Source: Xylogone sp. PMI_703
Lineage: Eukaryota; Ascomycota; Leotiomycetes
Direction: 5' to 3'
NCBI GenBank assembly: GCA_021399445.1
Contig: JAJTUQ010000016.1
Location: 124,001 to 188,000 of the forward strand
DNA: 64,000 bases
Below are positions 10,956-21,868 of the stretch, one piece after another. Each line of letters opens with the position of its first letter. Position 1 is the first letter of the stretch. Below the pieces are notes generated by a model that was given only the letters and a program-made list of their open reading frames with translations, ran no database searches and was not told the DNA's origin. Position numbers and translations under genes: made by a program.

Positions 10956-11867
10956 ATGTCACCGATATATCCTACTGTTTCTCCCCTAAGCTGTGGCTAC
11001 CTTTCCCCACCTGCCTGGAAGTTCCTCTCCGATGCTGCCCCAGACGCAAAATTGACTATGCCATCTCTCTCATTCCTCATTCAGCATCCAACAACCGGTG
11101 CAAATGTAGTGTTTGATCTCAGCATCCGCAAAGATCTCACGAAATACCACCCTGGACTCCAAAAGCACATTGAGACTCGGCACCCGCTTAGCAGCGAGAA
11201 TGATGTGAAATCTGCGCTTGCACTGGGAAATATGGCTTGTGGGGATGTAAATTATGTCATAATGAGCCACATTCACTGGGATCATGTAGGGACGCCATCA
11301 GATTTTGAGAATGCAACATTTGTGGTGGGAGCGGGTACGGGGAGGTTGCTGCGGAATGAAATGGGAGAAGATCTTTTCAATCCTTTTTTTGAGAAAGATC
11401 TGTTGCCGGCAGAGAGGACAGTAGAGCTTCCTCAAACGGAAGAGGTCGTTAGGGGAAAGGTGTTTGATCCTGTACATGACTGGCGGTGGGAGAGCGTGGG
11501 AAGGATTCCGTATGCGGTGGACATGTTTAACGATGAAATGGTGTACATTGTGCACAGTCCTGGCCACGTCCCGGGGCATTTGAATATGCTAGTCAGAATT
11601 TCAGACCAAAAATGGGTTTATTTGGCGGCTGATGCGTGCCATCATGCGAGGATCCTTAAGGGGGATGCCGAATTTGGCTCATGGGAAAACGAAAGAGGAA
11701 AGAGAGTTACTATACACCATGACCTTAGAGCTGCGCATAAGACTTTGGATATTATGAGGCAGATGCAGAAAGATGGTCTCAATGGTGTGGAGGTGGAAAT
11801 CATTTTGGCTCACGATGGGGAGTGGGAGAAGAAAAACGCGGACAGCTTTTTCCCGAGTCACCTTTAA
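10956..11867 (+). CDS. Metallo-beta-lactamase-fold hydrolase (lactonase-like)
   Basis: 303-residue intronless protein of the metallo-beta-lactamase superfamily. The metal ligands are all visible: SHIHWDHVG (HxHxDH), the His of PGHVPGHLNM, the Asp of LAADACHH, and the C-terminal His in LAHDGEW. The arrangement resembles fungal and bacterial AHL-lactonase-type proteins, which open lactones or cleave esters and thioesters. The likely location is cytosolic, since no signal peptide is evident. Its position directly after the dehydrogenase/isomerase pair suggests it hydrolyses a lactone or thioester intermediate or product, but this is inference. All catalytic residues are present, so it is probably active. 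Confidence 0.88.
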   Translation: MSPIYPTVSPLSCGYLSPPAWKFLSDAAPDAKLTMPSLSFLIQHPTTGANVVFDLSIRKDLTKYHPGLQKHIETRHPLSSENDVKSALALGNMACGDVNYVIMSHIHWDHVGTPSDFENATFVVGAGTGRLLRNEMGEDLFNPFFEKDLLPAERTVELPQTEEVVRGKVFDPVHDWRWESVGRIPYAVDMFNDEMVYIVHSPGHVPGHLNMLVRISDQKWVYLAADACHHARILKGDAEFGSWENERGKRVTIHHDLRAAHKTLDIMRQMQKDGLNGVEVEIILAHDGEWEKKNADSFFPSHL

Positions 11868-12046
11868 CATCGAAATCAATATTGTATGGAGCTAAATACC
11901 GTCCACCAAGTGTAGTTGCTCATATACAGTTTGCCATATAAATTATAGCATTTAATTAAATATCCAATGGAGGCCAGAACTGCACAGCTTTTCACGCACA
12001 GTTTTAGGACAACAAATTCTAGACAGATTATTATATGCGTTACTAA

Positions 12047-14471
12047 TTAAAAGGGTGGAAGCCATGCATCGTTACCAATGCCTGCAGAGAGAAGTGACGG
12101 AAGGTCCTGCCCATATGTCTCTGGTAACCACGAGGTGTCGTTCAATGGTAGTGTACTGGTTGGGTTTTCCACAGCTTGATTGGCCTCAAGCATATCAAAC
12201 CATAATGCGAAATCTTCCTCTGAATATGGCCTATCACCCCACTGTTGCTCGGTAGCTCTACAACTGGATTGACTGGGCGTCGGAGCCAGCTCTGTAATAG
12301 TAGATACGGCCAATGTTCGAAATAGAGCCTTTAGCTGACGACTACTGCGTACACCGAAATGCTGTCTATCTACCTTGGAAGAAGCAGATTGGATTGCGCT
12401 GATAGCCTTTCCAACTAGCAACATGATTCTCTCCGCTTCATCGGAGACGACAGCTTCTGTGAGTATAACTTTCATCAAGAAAACAGCAGCGTAGCTGAAA
12501 TAGCTGTAGAACCGTGACGGCAGGAACGCAAGGGCACCCTGAGGAAACAGATTATAGACACAGAGTTTCAATAGGTCAGAAGCGGAGTAGATCGCTTCAA
12601 GAATAAACTTTGCATCAGCACAGCCCGTCAGACCGCGTGGGAAAATTAGATCACCAAGCGGTTTGCCAGCGCCTACTTCAGGGAGCCGCATCTTGCGGTT
12701 AGCTATCACTCGTTGTACGTGAGCCTGGAACGCAAACGAATAGGCATACAACTTGGTGTAATAAAAAGTCGCCCATACCGTTTCACTTAAAGGGAAGTCC
12801 TTCCAGCAATGCTTGTCTTTCCATATGATACGGAATGATGAGAAAGTTCTTGTGAACTCATCTAACATACGGTAGTATTCGCCTACGTGGACTAGTGCGA
12901 TGGTTTGATCCCGACTTGGGTACAATGTATCGTGGACGTTGGTCAGTATCTGCGTCAATTCTACGTAGGCTAATATTAAACTAGAATTGTCACCGATACT
13001 GACTTCATCGGGCTGGCCACTGGTGAACTCGTGACTCTGCTCATTATTTACCAGCATCCTTCGTAGGCTAGAGGCGAGTGTTGGAAAGTGGCTATGAGCT
13101 TCAAGAATTATATTCGTGTTTGATTCTTGCTGAAGTTGGAAGCACAATCCAGGGCCACGGCTCCAGAAAGCCTTTCCCAGGCCAATAGAAACTTGACGAT
13201 CAAACACATAACAATACGTCCATGCTAGGCGCTCTCGATAAGCATGCTCATCGTAGATCTGACTTGGATGTAATAGAGTCTTCTGATCCAGCCCCAAGAA
13301 GTAGCTGAACCTCACAGCGAGACCAACCAGGTTCCAAGACATGAACGCCTCAACTTTGTGGAAGTTGTCATCTGCCACATTCGGAAGTCTGGGCAGATGC
13401 TCCGAGAGTAATAACAGACCTTCTACAACGCCAACTGTGGGTAGACCTCCATAAGTGATTCCGCTAAGGTGACATCGCACGAATTTCCAGCATGAGACAT
13501 GTGCAGGGTCTTTCTCATAGCGTGTAATAATCACAACGATAACCATCAACAAGAATGGCTCCTCTCTGGCAAATTGGCTAAGGCGATAATCGTTGGTTGG
13601 AAGACGAGATTCCGGTATTATCGGTAGATAGTAATTGTGGCGGGAGATAAATAGCGAGACATACGTCCGAAGTTGCGTGAGATTGACCAGTCCTAACTTG
13701 ATAAGGGGAAAACTGTTGATAGTTTTCAACACTTGCCCGCTGTCTGCACTTTCAGCCCTGCTTGCATTGGTCGTCTCGCTGCGAAATTCCCGTGCTGCTC
13801 GTGATGGGATTCCATGGCCGGAAGCTTGACGATCCCCGCTCTGTTCTCTGACATTATGTTCATCTTCGGGTTCTTCCTCTCCATCATAGTTAGAGGAGCT
13901 GTCTCGGCGAGATGGGGATGTCTTGGCCAGAATTTCAAACGCATCTGAAGGGTTGCAAAGAGGTGCTTCGGCCAGATGCTGGATATCGACCTGTGTACTG
14001 TCTTTGCTAAAGTGTTCGGCCTGCGGAGGTTCCTCAGCCCCGACTTGTTCCTCTGCCCCGACTTGTTCCTCTTGGCACTCTCTGCTTGCCTCGGCCAGCT
14101 CGCGTGCCTTCCTTGCCGTGTGGCCGTTGCCATAGCTGCCGCCACGCCTTGTTGGTAGGAATAAGCACTGCCCGCCCTCCTTGCTGCAGCGAGAGCAGGG
14201 CGCTACCCCCACGTCACTCGCACTTGCGAATTCGCATTTTGCCTAGTATATGGATAGTCAGGTTCAGACTCCCTTTCTCTAACGGGTGTAGCTGGGAGAG
14301 GGTAGGTGGATATCATAAACTGACCTTGCGGGACCGACATAGCGTGCAGGCCTTAAAGGCGCGCTTTCTGGGTGTCTTTTTCCTTGTCAGGTCCATAGCC
14401 GGATGCAATGGGGAGTCTATAGGCTCAAACCTGTTGACATATCGATATATATCCCCAACCGCTTTAACCAT
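12047..14471 (-). CDS. Zn2Cys6 transcription factor with fungal_trans domain
   Basis: Two exons joined across an intron at 14243-14324 (donor GTCAGT) restore a full zinc cluster: ACTLCRSRKAKCE, then PCSRCSKEGGQC. The start is the ATG at 14471 or the one at 14396; the latter begins 19 residues before the first cluster cysteine. A linker with a short acidic tandem repeat (EEQVGA twice) leads into the fungal-specific middle homology domain, including RERLAWTYCYVFDRQVSIGLGK. Length is about 750 residues and no break is seen. It is convergent with the metallo-hydrolase and is the nearest regulator to the dehydrogenase/isomerase pair, so it is the best candidate for their local activator. Confidence 0.88.
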
Positions 14472-14964
14472 GGATCCAGACCGCACAGAGGCTATAGCCG
14501 TGTTATACCCATTTTGATCCCATGGGAAGCTAACCCCGCATTCCTTCACTATGATGCTGGGTTATGCCTGCACTTGATATAGTCCGGCCGCTGGTCGAAT
14601 GCTTGTCATCTTGGGGAGGGTTGGGGTTGACCTCCCACTTCTCCGCCTTCACACCATCAATACAGCATTGGGCATTGCTAAGGCACTATGCACCCCGTTG
14701 CCGATCTGATACCCAAATAAAGCGTTGTCATCGCCTGTTTACTATAGTATAACTGGGCTCGGCTGGGCGATCTTCCTTTGCCTCCACGACTTGCCGCCCG
14801 GTTAGGAGCTGCTGAATGTCTAGGCATGGGGACATAGGGTGCATAAAGCTCTCCTATTCTGTGGGGCTTTTATATCTAGAGTCTGACATGGAATTCATTT
14901 CCCGCGATCATTTTTCCTCTGGTCTTGCTCCCCCGATAAGCCACAAATATGTCAGCGAACCAGT
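14472..14964. other. Regulator promoter region, no gene seen
   Basis: Upstream of the Zn2Cys6 gene. It contains CCGGCCG at 14583-14589, similar to CCGG-centred palindromes in nearby promoters. No conserved coding sequence. Confidence 0.4.
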
Positions 14965-16570
14965 TTAACAACCATAGACGGATTTACCTAAGGGTGTATA
15001 TCCATCTTTACCTTTACTTTCCACATCTGCATTATTTTCAGTGAGCATTAAGACGCACTCCAAATGTCCCTTTGATGCAGCTGCATGTAAAATTGTCTTC
15101 TTAAAAGCTCCCCTCTCTGTAATACTTGCGCCGTGCTGTAATAAGCACTCAATTACCTCTGCGCTGCCCTTACTGGTTGCTTCAAATAAAGGCGTATTTC
15201 CCGAATAATTAGCTTTAGTGTTGGGATTGCTACCCATTTCAAGTAATCGTCCTACTGAATCAAGGTCACCTTTTCGAGCCATAAAATGCAATGGAATGGA
15301 ATATAATTCTAGCCCGTTTCTGCTCTGTTTGGATCACCGTCTCGGTCCAAGAAGTTTTTGACTAAAGATGTATTACCATTCTTAGCTGCTTTAAGTAGCT
15401 TTTGTCCGTACTCATTTTTATTTCGCAAGTCACTCGCCTGTTGAGTTAACTTGCGATCCCGTCCCGGCTTCTTTTGGTGTTCCGGCTTTTAGCAAAGCGC
15501 ATAGGAGGACTACTTAGAGGAGTGGGAAGAGGTTCCGGTGTAGACCACTGGGACGATATAAGAGGAGGGACCATCTTAACAGGTGATACCGGGAATATAC
15601 ACCAGTTATTGGCAGTGGCTGAAGTAGTTGTTATGCGAGTTGGAAAAGGCCCTGGATATGCGGAATAAAGAGTTAGAAATGGCATCCGCTACTCAAGTAG
15701 AAGAACATTACCTTACTCATATTTACTACTGTTGCGCCACTTATAGAATGAATAAGGTCTTTAGCATATGCGGCAGCCACAGCAGCGGCATAGCCTTGCC
15801 AATAATCATTTTTGTGTGAGTCGGCGTAATCGCATATACCTCTGATAATAAGACAATCAAACGTATCCTGAATACGATGCCAGGCTCGCTTCTTTAGAGT
15901 AATAAACATTTTCTTACTATCATACCTGCCACTTCTATCTCGAAACATAAGATATCGTGCTTTTCCCGTCAGTACTCTTAAGTCTTTTCATGATTTATCA
16001 CCTTGTTTGCTGATCTTATAAAGCCATAATGGATAAGTGGTTCATTTGTATATCGAGATCTTCATAATATAATCTTCTTTGGATTACAAGACTTACAGCC
16101 ATCTTCACTTTCATGAGCATAGTCAAAATGATATAAAATATTATTTGCTATGCCTGGGTATGAAAATTTTCTGCGCATTGTAGCATTCATCGCTAGTACG
16201 TTATTAACGTCTTCTTTGTAATGGATATCACTGATCAAATATTCTGCATCCAAAGCTGCAATGGCCCTTAAAACTTGTAGTGATTTATTCAAATTCCCGG
16301 TAGGAGTCGCTTCGCCGTTCGAGCCTCTTTTCCCAAAATCGTACTACAGGACACCTAGGTACCCTACAACAGGCTTACTGATCATTACGCCCCAAATCCG
16401 ATGTTGTGGTGTTTGCTTGGTACTCCTCCAATCCCTACCATCAATGTGAACTGTATCTCATAGAAGTTATTCACCATCATCTCTGCGGTAAGAGCAGCAG
16501 AGGTAGTTCCATACGCCCCTGTTGATAATACAGCTAAAACAAGGCCTGAGCTAAAGGCACTCACCGTTTA
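14965..16570 (-). pseudogene. Decayed NLR-like gene: nucleoside phosphorylase domain plus ankyrin repeats
   Basis: Minus-strand pieces in several frames match one protein in order. The N-terminal part (about 16560 down to 15690) carries PNP_UDP phosphorylase sequence: GAYGTTSAAL, LMVGIGG, FSYPGIANN and [13 protein letters not shown] followed by [17 protein letters not shown] proline-rich stretch follows, then ankyrin repeats (GQKLLKAAKNGNTSLVKNF, GNTPLFEATSKGSAEVIECLL, ILHAAASKGHLECVLMLTE). A stop and frameshift near 15310-15340 break the first ankyrin region, and further frame changes break the phosphorylase part. No NTPase (NACHT or NB-ARC) segment is visible between the domains. Such proteins act in fungal non-self recognition. 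This copy is almost certainly dead. Confidence 0.75.
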
Positions 16571-17968
16571 CCTCACTTGTCCGGATCTGTACTCAAATCG
16601 CCGACGTCGGTGGTTACACAGACCACCTTCCCTCATCAAAACTTCAAATACCACAAATACCCAATTATACAATCTAAATTGATTTAAATAGTGTTCTAGC
16701 TATAGTATTAGTCTAGTAGTTATCTCAAGTTGTGAATTGTACGTAAAATCTTATACAGGCCCTACAGGCTCAGGCCCTACAGGCTCAGGCCCTACAGTGC
16801 TTCGCTTACAGGGTCTTAGGCCTGTAAGCATACTAAATGGAGCCAACGGCCGTAGGGCGTTGGCGATACGGTACATCCCATACAGTACGGTATAGGTTAT
16901 TAGAGCCCGTAGGTCACTATAGTTATAGAATGTTTAACGTACTTGGGCTTATAGGCTCCGCCGATATCGGCGCCGCAAGTGAGTGCCTATAGGTAAACGT
17001 TGAGTGCCTTTAGCTTAGGCCTAAAACAATGTTATCCTTGCCATTCGAACAAATGTGTACTGGCTGTTGTCGAATCTCGAGTTTAATTCGAATCGGATAA
17101 AGGTTTATATTGTTCACCCAGAAAGACAGTCGCAGCTGCAAGTTCAAGCGGTAGCACGTAGACCTATTCTGTTCTGTAGTCCGCGCATCTTAGTGAGGTT
17201 AGCTTTCCAACCATGGCTATAATGATTATTATAAACAGAAGACCTCAACAGAGACTCCCACATTCCCAACGCTCACAACATCAACACACACCTTATTATC
17301 TTTTGCTAGGGGGATTCTATCTCTTTTGGCTTCCCTCAGAAACGTGGCAATGTGCATTAATAGAAATATCACGGATTATGTAAGTGCTGGAGAGTGAATA
17401 AGTTGCACACTGTGAAAATGTCATCTAAAAGCGCACACACGCATAAATTTGAGATAGCTCAAGTACATCGAAGAAATTTCCTATTTTATTCATGTAGCTC
17501 TAACTATGTTGTTCCAGAGCACTTAACACTGCACGGAATCTCATTTCTTCTTCAGCCCCACTGTCTGCGTACAATTTACAGGAGTTGTTACTAATACTGG
17601 CACTTGATCAGGGCCATAAAGCCATAGAAGTCACTAGTTTTCTCTTATATTTGAGGAGTAAGAGTTTAATCTGGACTCTATATTGTCTCTTGTCGTTTCA
17701 ATACACTGCTATATCATTTGTTATGCGCTATAAGCACTGTTCGCTAACAAGCTGATATACATTCATCCTGTACTACTGAATGCTCTGGTAATCCAGATCA
17801 AGCACTTATGCTTCAGTTTACTATTGGATATTATCTATAAAGCTTGAAATACAGTGAAGAGATCAGCATAATAGCATCAGATCCAACAGTATATATAACG
17901 TGATCTGACGTATTTTCTCCGTCATATCAACAAATATTATAAGATACAATCATCGCTGCGGCCAAAAC
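16571..17968. other. Intergenic region with GGCCTA-type repeats
   Basis: About 1.4 kb without a supported gene. The part at 16750-17030 is GC-rich relative to its flanks and full of short, partly self-complementary words such as CCTACAGGC, GGCCTGTA, AGGCCTA and GCCTATAGG. It may be the subterminal part of a lost DNA transposon; no transposase is seen. Confidence 0.4.
16758..16797. repeat. 15-bp direct tandem repeat, 2.7 copies
   Basis: The unit GGCCCTACAGGCTCA occurs twice in tandem and is followed by the first ten bases of a third copy. Variants of the CCTACAG core recur downstream. Confidence 0.8.
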
Positions 17969-19917
17969 TTATATACTTCTCTTCCCTCTTGTTTCAAATG
18001 GGAAAACTATTGCTATAATGCCAGCAACTCCCATCATCGCCGCACAAACATAAATTGGCACAGAGGTTGACGTTGATGTGTACGTTCCTATCAAAGTTGA
18101 TACTACCCCCATTAGACGGTTGAACGAAACAGCAATGCCGTTCCCGGTACCCCGATGGGCAGATGGCATCACTTCCACCGTGTAAGCATAAAGAGGCCCA
18201 TAATACATGTTGATGGTAATAGAGATAGCGCAGCTGAATCCAAGATTTTGAGAAGCAGTGCGCACAGCTGTATAAGCAAAGAAGAAAACCACTAGATAAA
18301 CAAGTTAGCCCACTCATGCAATCTTGAATGTAATAATTATAAGTATACATATAATTAGGTGGAAATCATACTGGTCATAATTGCTCCAATAGCCATGGTG
18401 TACTTCCGCCCCAGATACTTGGTTTCACACATAAACCCAGCTAATATCGGTCCAGGAATAGCCATTAGATTTGTGATGGCATAGTTTCGCCAGATAATAT
18501 AGGGAGATGAGTCCCCGACGTGAGCGGCTCGAGAAGCCAGATAATCCGGCAGAAACACATAGTATAACGAATAACCCAGGCCAATTAGAGCCCAGGAAAA
18601 CCAGACCAGAGTTGTTGAGAAGGCTAAAATTTTTGTTGCAAATAGGCCACGAAGATGAACTAGAATCTCGGCAATCGGGCTAGTATTGCGAGCGTGGGTG
18701 GTGCTTACTTCTCCACATGCCTTAAGCTGCTCAACTGTGAGATCGAAAGGGCGATTATATTTTTCCGCTAGTAGTTTGAAGCCCTCTACGACATCCTCAT
18801 CCCTACCTTTGCAGAGGAGATATTTCGGTGTCTCGTGAAAGCGAATGACTAAAACACGTGCAATGCTCATGAGAAAGACAAGGCCGCCCGATGTATAAAA
18901 TAAATAACGCCATCCCATGTTGTTATCCTTGGTGCATGGGACTGAATTGTCGGACGGACAGCTGAAGTTGGCTATGCAGATTCGTTCTGTTAAAATAGTG
19001 GAACAAGGCGCTCAGTAGAATCAAGGTACATACGCATAAAACCCCACGCAATCACCCCGGCCACGAACTGGCCAACTCCCCACCAACATGCCAATAAGGT
19101 AAGTAGCCATTGCTTGGTAGACGGCAAGTATTCTAAGAAAACGGTTGTATCTAGCACGAGATTACCCCCAGACCCAAAGGCTGAGACTCCGACCAGGCTG
19201 CACCATCCGACATAGCTCGATGCGCCGCCTGCTGCAATCGCGAAAACTGCGCTGATAAGCAGAGAGAAATTGAAGGCGAACTTCCGACCAATCATATCAG
19301 CCGTGAGTCCCCAGAATAAAGCACCGACTAAAAGTGAAATGTACAAAGACAGCTGGCCTCCATGCGTAAATGGAGGGTCGTATTCCAGAACAACTTGGCC
19401 GGATGCTATGCTCATGAGGAACAACAGCAGTGAGTCAACCGCATAACTAATATAGTGAGCTTATACTTGGGATACTTTCTAGTAAGTAATTTGATTTCAG
19501 TTAGACTCACCCGAAGCCATTAAGGAAAAATAGTTTGACGTGATACCCCGTGAAACCAATCTTCTCGATAGCCTAACATCTCAGATCAGGATTAACAAAA
19601 AATCTACTACTTTAATTGCAAACGACATACATTATTGACAAGGTGCATTTTGGCAGCTAATGCATGATCAATGTGATCTAGTGACATGAGCTCTTCTGCG
19701 GTGCCATTTTCCACAGAATACCCGTCCCTAATTTGGGTGTCCACAGAGATGTTATCATCGATTTTAGACACCTTTTCAGATTTTCAGCATTTCAGATTAG
19801 CCGTATAAGCTATAGACAATTTACCCTACTCCCAGAATTCCCAGACTCATTATCTTTGGATCGTATATCTTCGTGAACATCTTTATTTTTTGAGACATTT
19901 GAAATATTGTGGTCCAT
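17969..19917 (-). CDS. MFS transporter, SV2/sugar-porter-like, six exons
   Basis: Five introns (19772-19824, about 19573-19630, about 19447-19510, 18987-19033, 18292-18371) give a continuous 548-residue protein; the exon lengths sum to 1,647 bases, a multiple of three. The acidic cytosolic N-terminus ends in DHALAAKMHLVNN, followed by IEKIGFTGYHVKLFFLNGFGYAVDSLLLF. Then come GALFWGLTADMIGRKFAF, the loop motif of the first half, and GSGGNLVLDTTVFLEYLP, typical of this fungal transporter group. The second half has GRKYTMAIGAI and VEVMPSAHRGTGNGIA. Substrate unknown. It lies between the decayed NLR gene and the cupin gene and could serve either cluster or neither. Confidence 0.87.
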
Positions 19918-21129
19918 TTTCAATTAGACGAGAAAGGAATTCAGAAGCAACAACTAAAAGAGCAATACAATGATTGGAGAAAAAGCGTAACGGATTTGTG
20001 ACATGTTAAATACTCTTAGTATTACTGCTCACTTGAGTGGTTAACTTTGCCCCCCCTGCGACGACGAATGGAGACCCCATATGCTGTACTACTATGCATT
20101 ATTGCAAATTAGGCATAGCATGAATGCGGGGTAGCGAGCGGATTGTGGGGAGAAGTCCGATCACGTGGGCGGCCTCATAAGCCCGGTGTTAAAGAGGGCG
20201 AGGCCCGGTCAAATTTCGGCTAAGCGTTATAAAGCGAAGCTCAAAAGAATATGTTTCTGAGTCGCAGCAGCTGGTTATGTGAAGATGCGCTGGAGGTATA
20301 CCCTTCATGCGATCCAAGCAGCTAACGCTCGTGTATTAAATTATCTTGCACTTCTAGGGGTTTCAATAATTTCACAATATTGCCATACGCATGCTCCTAC
20401 CTTAGATATATTTAAAGTGTACTGAACATGCGATACTCTAGTTTCCATTGCTCTTTTGTTGCGAGAACCATATGGTGGTAAGCATCCAGACAATACCTTC
20501 GTGAACTTATATCAGATATAGCTTCCTTATGTAGCCCCAGATCGTTTTTATAGCCCACAATTATGGCCACGCATTATATTCTCTGTAGTGCTCTCTTATT
20601 AGGATGATATCGCTACTCCAACAAGGGTCCGTATCAAAATAATCCGTCTATTTGAAATATGAAATAGACATAGCGGGTACTCGACGGATTTTCGAGGGAG
20701 CCATTCTCTTGGGAGCCATTTTCTTGATAAAAGCTACTCTTGCATGTATAGATAACATTATTCAGATCAATACATGCTAGATTAAGTAATATTTATTATA
20801 AGATTATACAAACGTACGGATCAAGTATTACTCCATAATAGTGGTCGAGAGACTCTCAGGATTACTTATTCCTGAAAGCGAAATTACTTCCAGACGGCGC
20901 GTGAGCAATTTCCCAAAAGGAGCGACCGAGTGGATCTCCGTCGGTCCGGACACCGTTAGCTTCTCTCATGGGTTATGGACATCATCCCTTGCATATGAGA
21001 CTGTTATTTCACCCTTATCAGGTAACAGTTACCCGAGAGCCTAACTAAGACCCGTAGGTCGCGTAAATTGGTGGGTAATGGAAGGAGTTCCCTTTTAATA
21101 GTAGAAATAGTGAAAAGCATAGCGTTGAC
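19918..21129. other. Divergent intergenic region between MFS and cupin genes
   Basis: 1.2 kb shared upstream region. No conserved coding sequence is seen on either strand. Confidence 0.6.
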
Positions 21130-21794
21130 ATGGACTCGATAATTCCCGAACAACACGTCATCCCACCTAACCGATATGCGCTGAATAGCTCCTTACCTGT
21201 GCTCATCTATCGAGACGTATTGCCTCTACCACTATCAGAGGAGAAGACGACAATATTTCTTGAAGAACATGATTGGGAGAAGCGAGGGGTATGGGGGCAT
21301 ATCTCTACACGGCACTATCATCCCAACTCACATGAGTGCTATGGTAGGACTCGATTTTATCAATTCTTTCAATATGGGTTATATAATTCTTATAATAAAT
21401 TAGGTATATTCCAAGGGGAATCAACACTCCTTCTAGGACAAGGCCAGAGTGATGAAAATGGCGGCCTCGAGATTGATGTTCATGCAGGCGACGTGATTGT
21501 GCTGCCAGCCGGGACAGCACATTGTTGTCTACAAAGTACAGCAGATTATCGATATATTGGCGTCTATCCTAAAGTATCGTCTACACCTTCTTTATGTTAT
21601 CAATCAGTCGACATCTGGAGCAAATCAAGCTAATAATGCCGCAGGGCTGTCCGCGTTGGCGTAACGAGCTTGGGAAAGCACTGCCTGATATTGAAAATCT
21701 TAACAAAGAAATATCTGCAGTTGCAATGCCCACTCAAGATCCTGTTATGGGGAATGATGGCCCTCTGCTCCGGCTTTGGGCGACAGAGAGGTAG
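21130..21794 (+). CDS. Small cupin-fold protein (YjlB-like)
   Basis: Removing introns 21344-21403 and 21574-21644 yields 177 residues without a break. The single cupin domain shows HPNSHECYGIF (first metal-binding motif) and GDVIVLPAGTAHCCL (second motif), then YRYIGVYPKGCPRWRNELG and a C-terminal DPVMGNDGPL, as in the fungal and bacterial YjlB-type cupins. Function of this family is poorly known; members may be metal-dependent isomerases or dioxygenase-like. The upstream MFS gene is divergent and the Zn2Cys6 gene downstream is convergent. Small cupins occur in fungal metabolite clusters, but a role here is a guess. Confidence 0.85.
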
Positions 21795-21868
21795 AAGATA
21801 GGCAGCCCGGCTTGTAGTGAAAAATTTAACAACTTTAGAGATCTGCCAAATAATACCAGCACTCTATG

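Noticed and set aside
16758..16797. CRISPR-like array
   Set aside because: Direct tandem repeats without spacers, in a eukaryotic genome.
16850..17010. Structured RNA or rRNA fragment in the GC-rich island
   Set aside because: I see no match to conserved rRNA or tRNA segments, and repeats explain the self-complementarity better.
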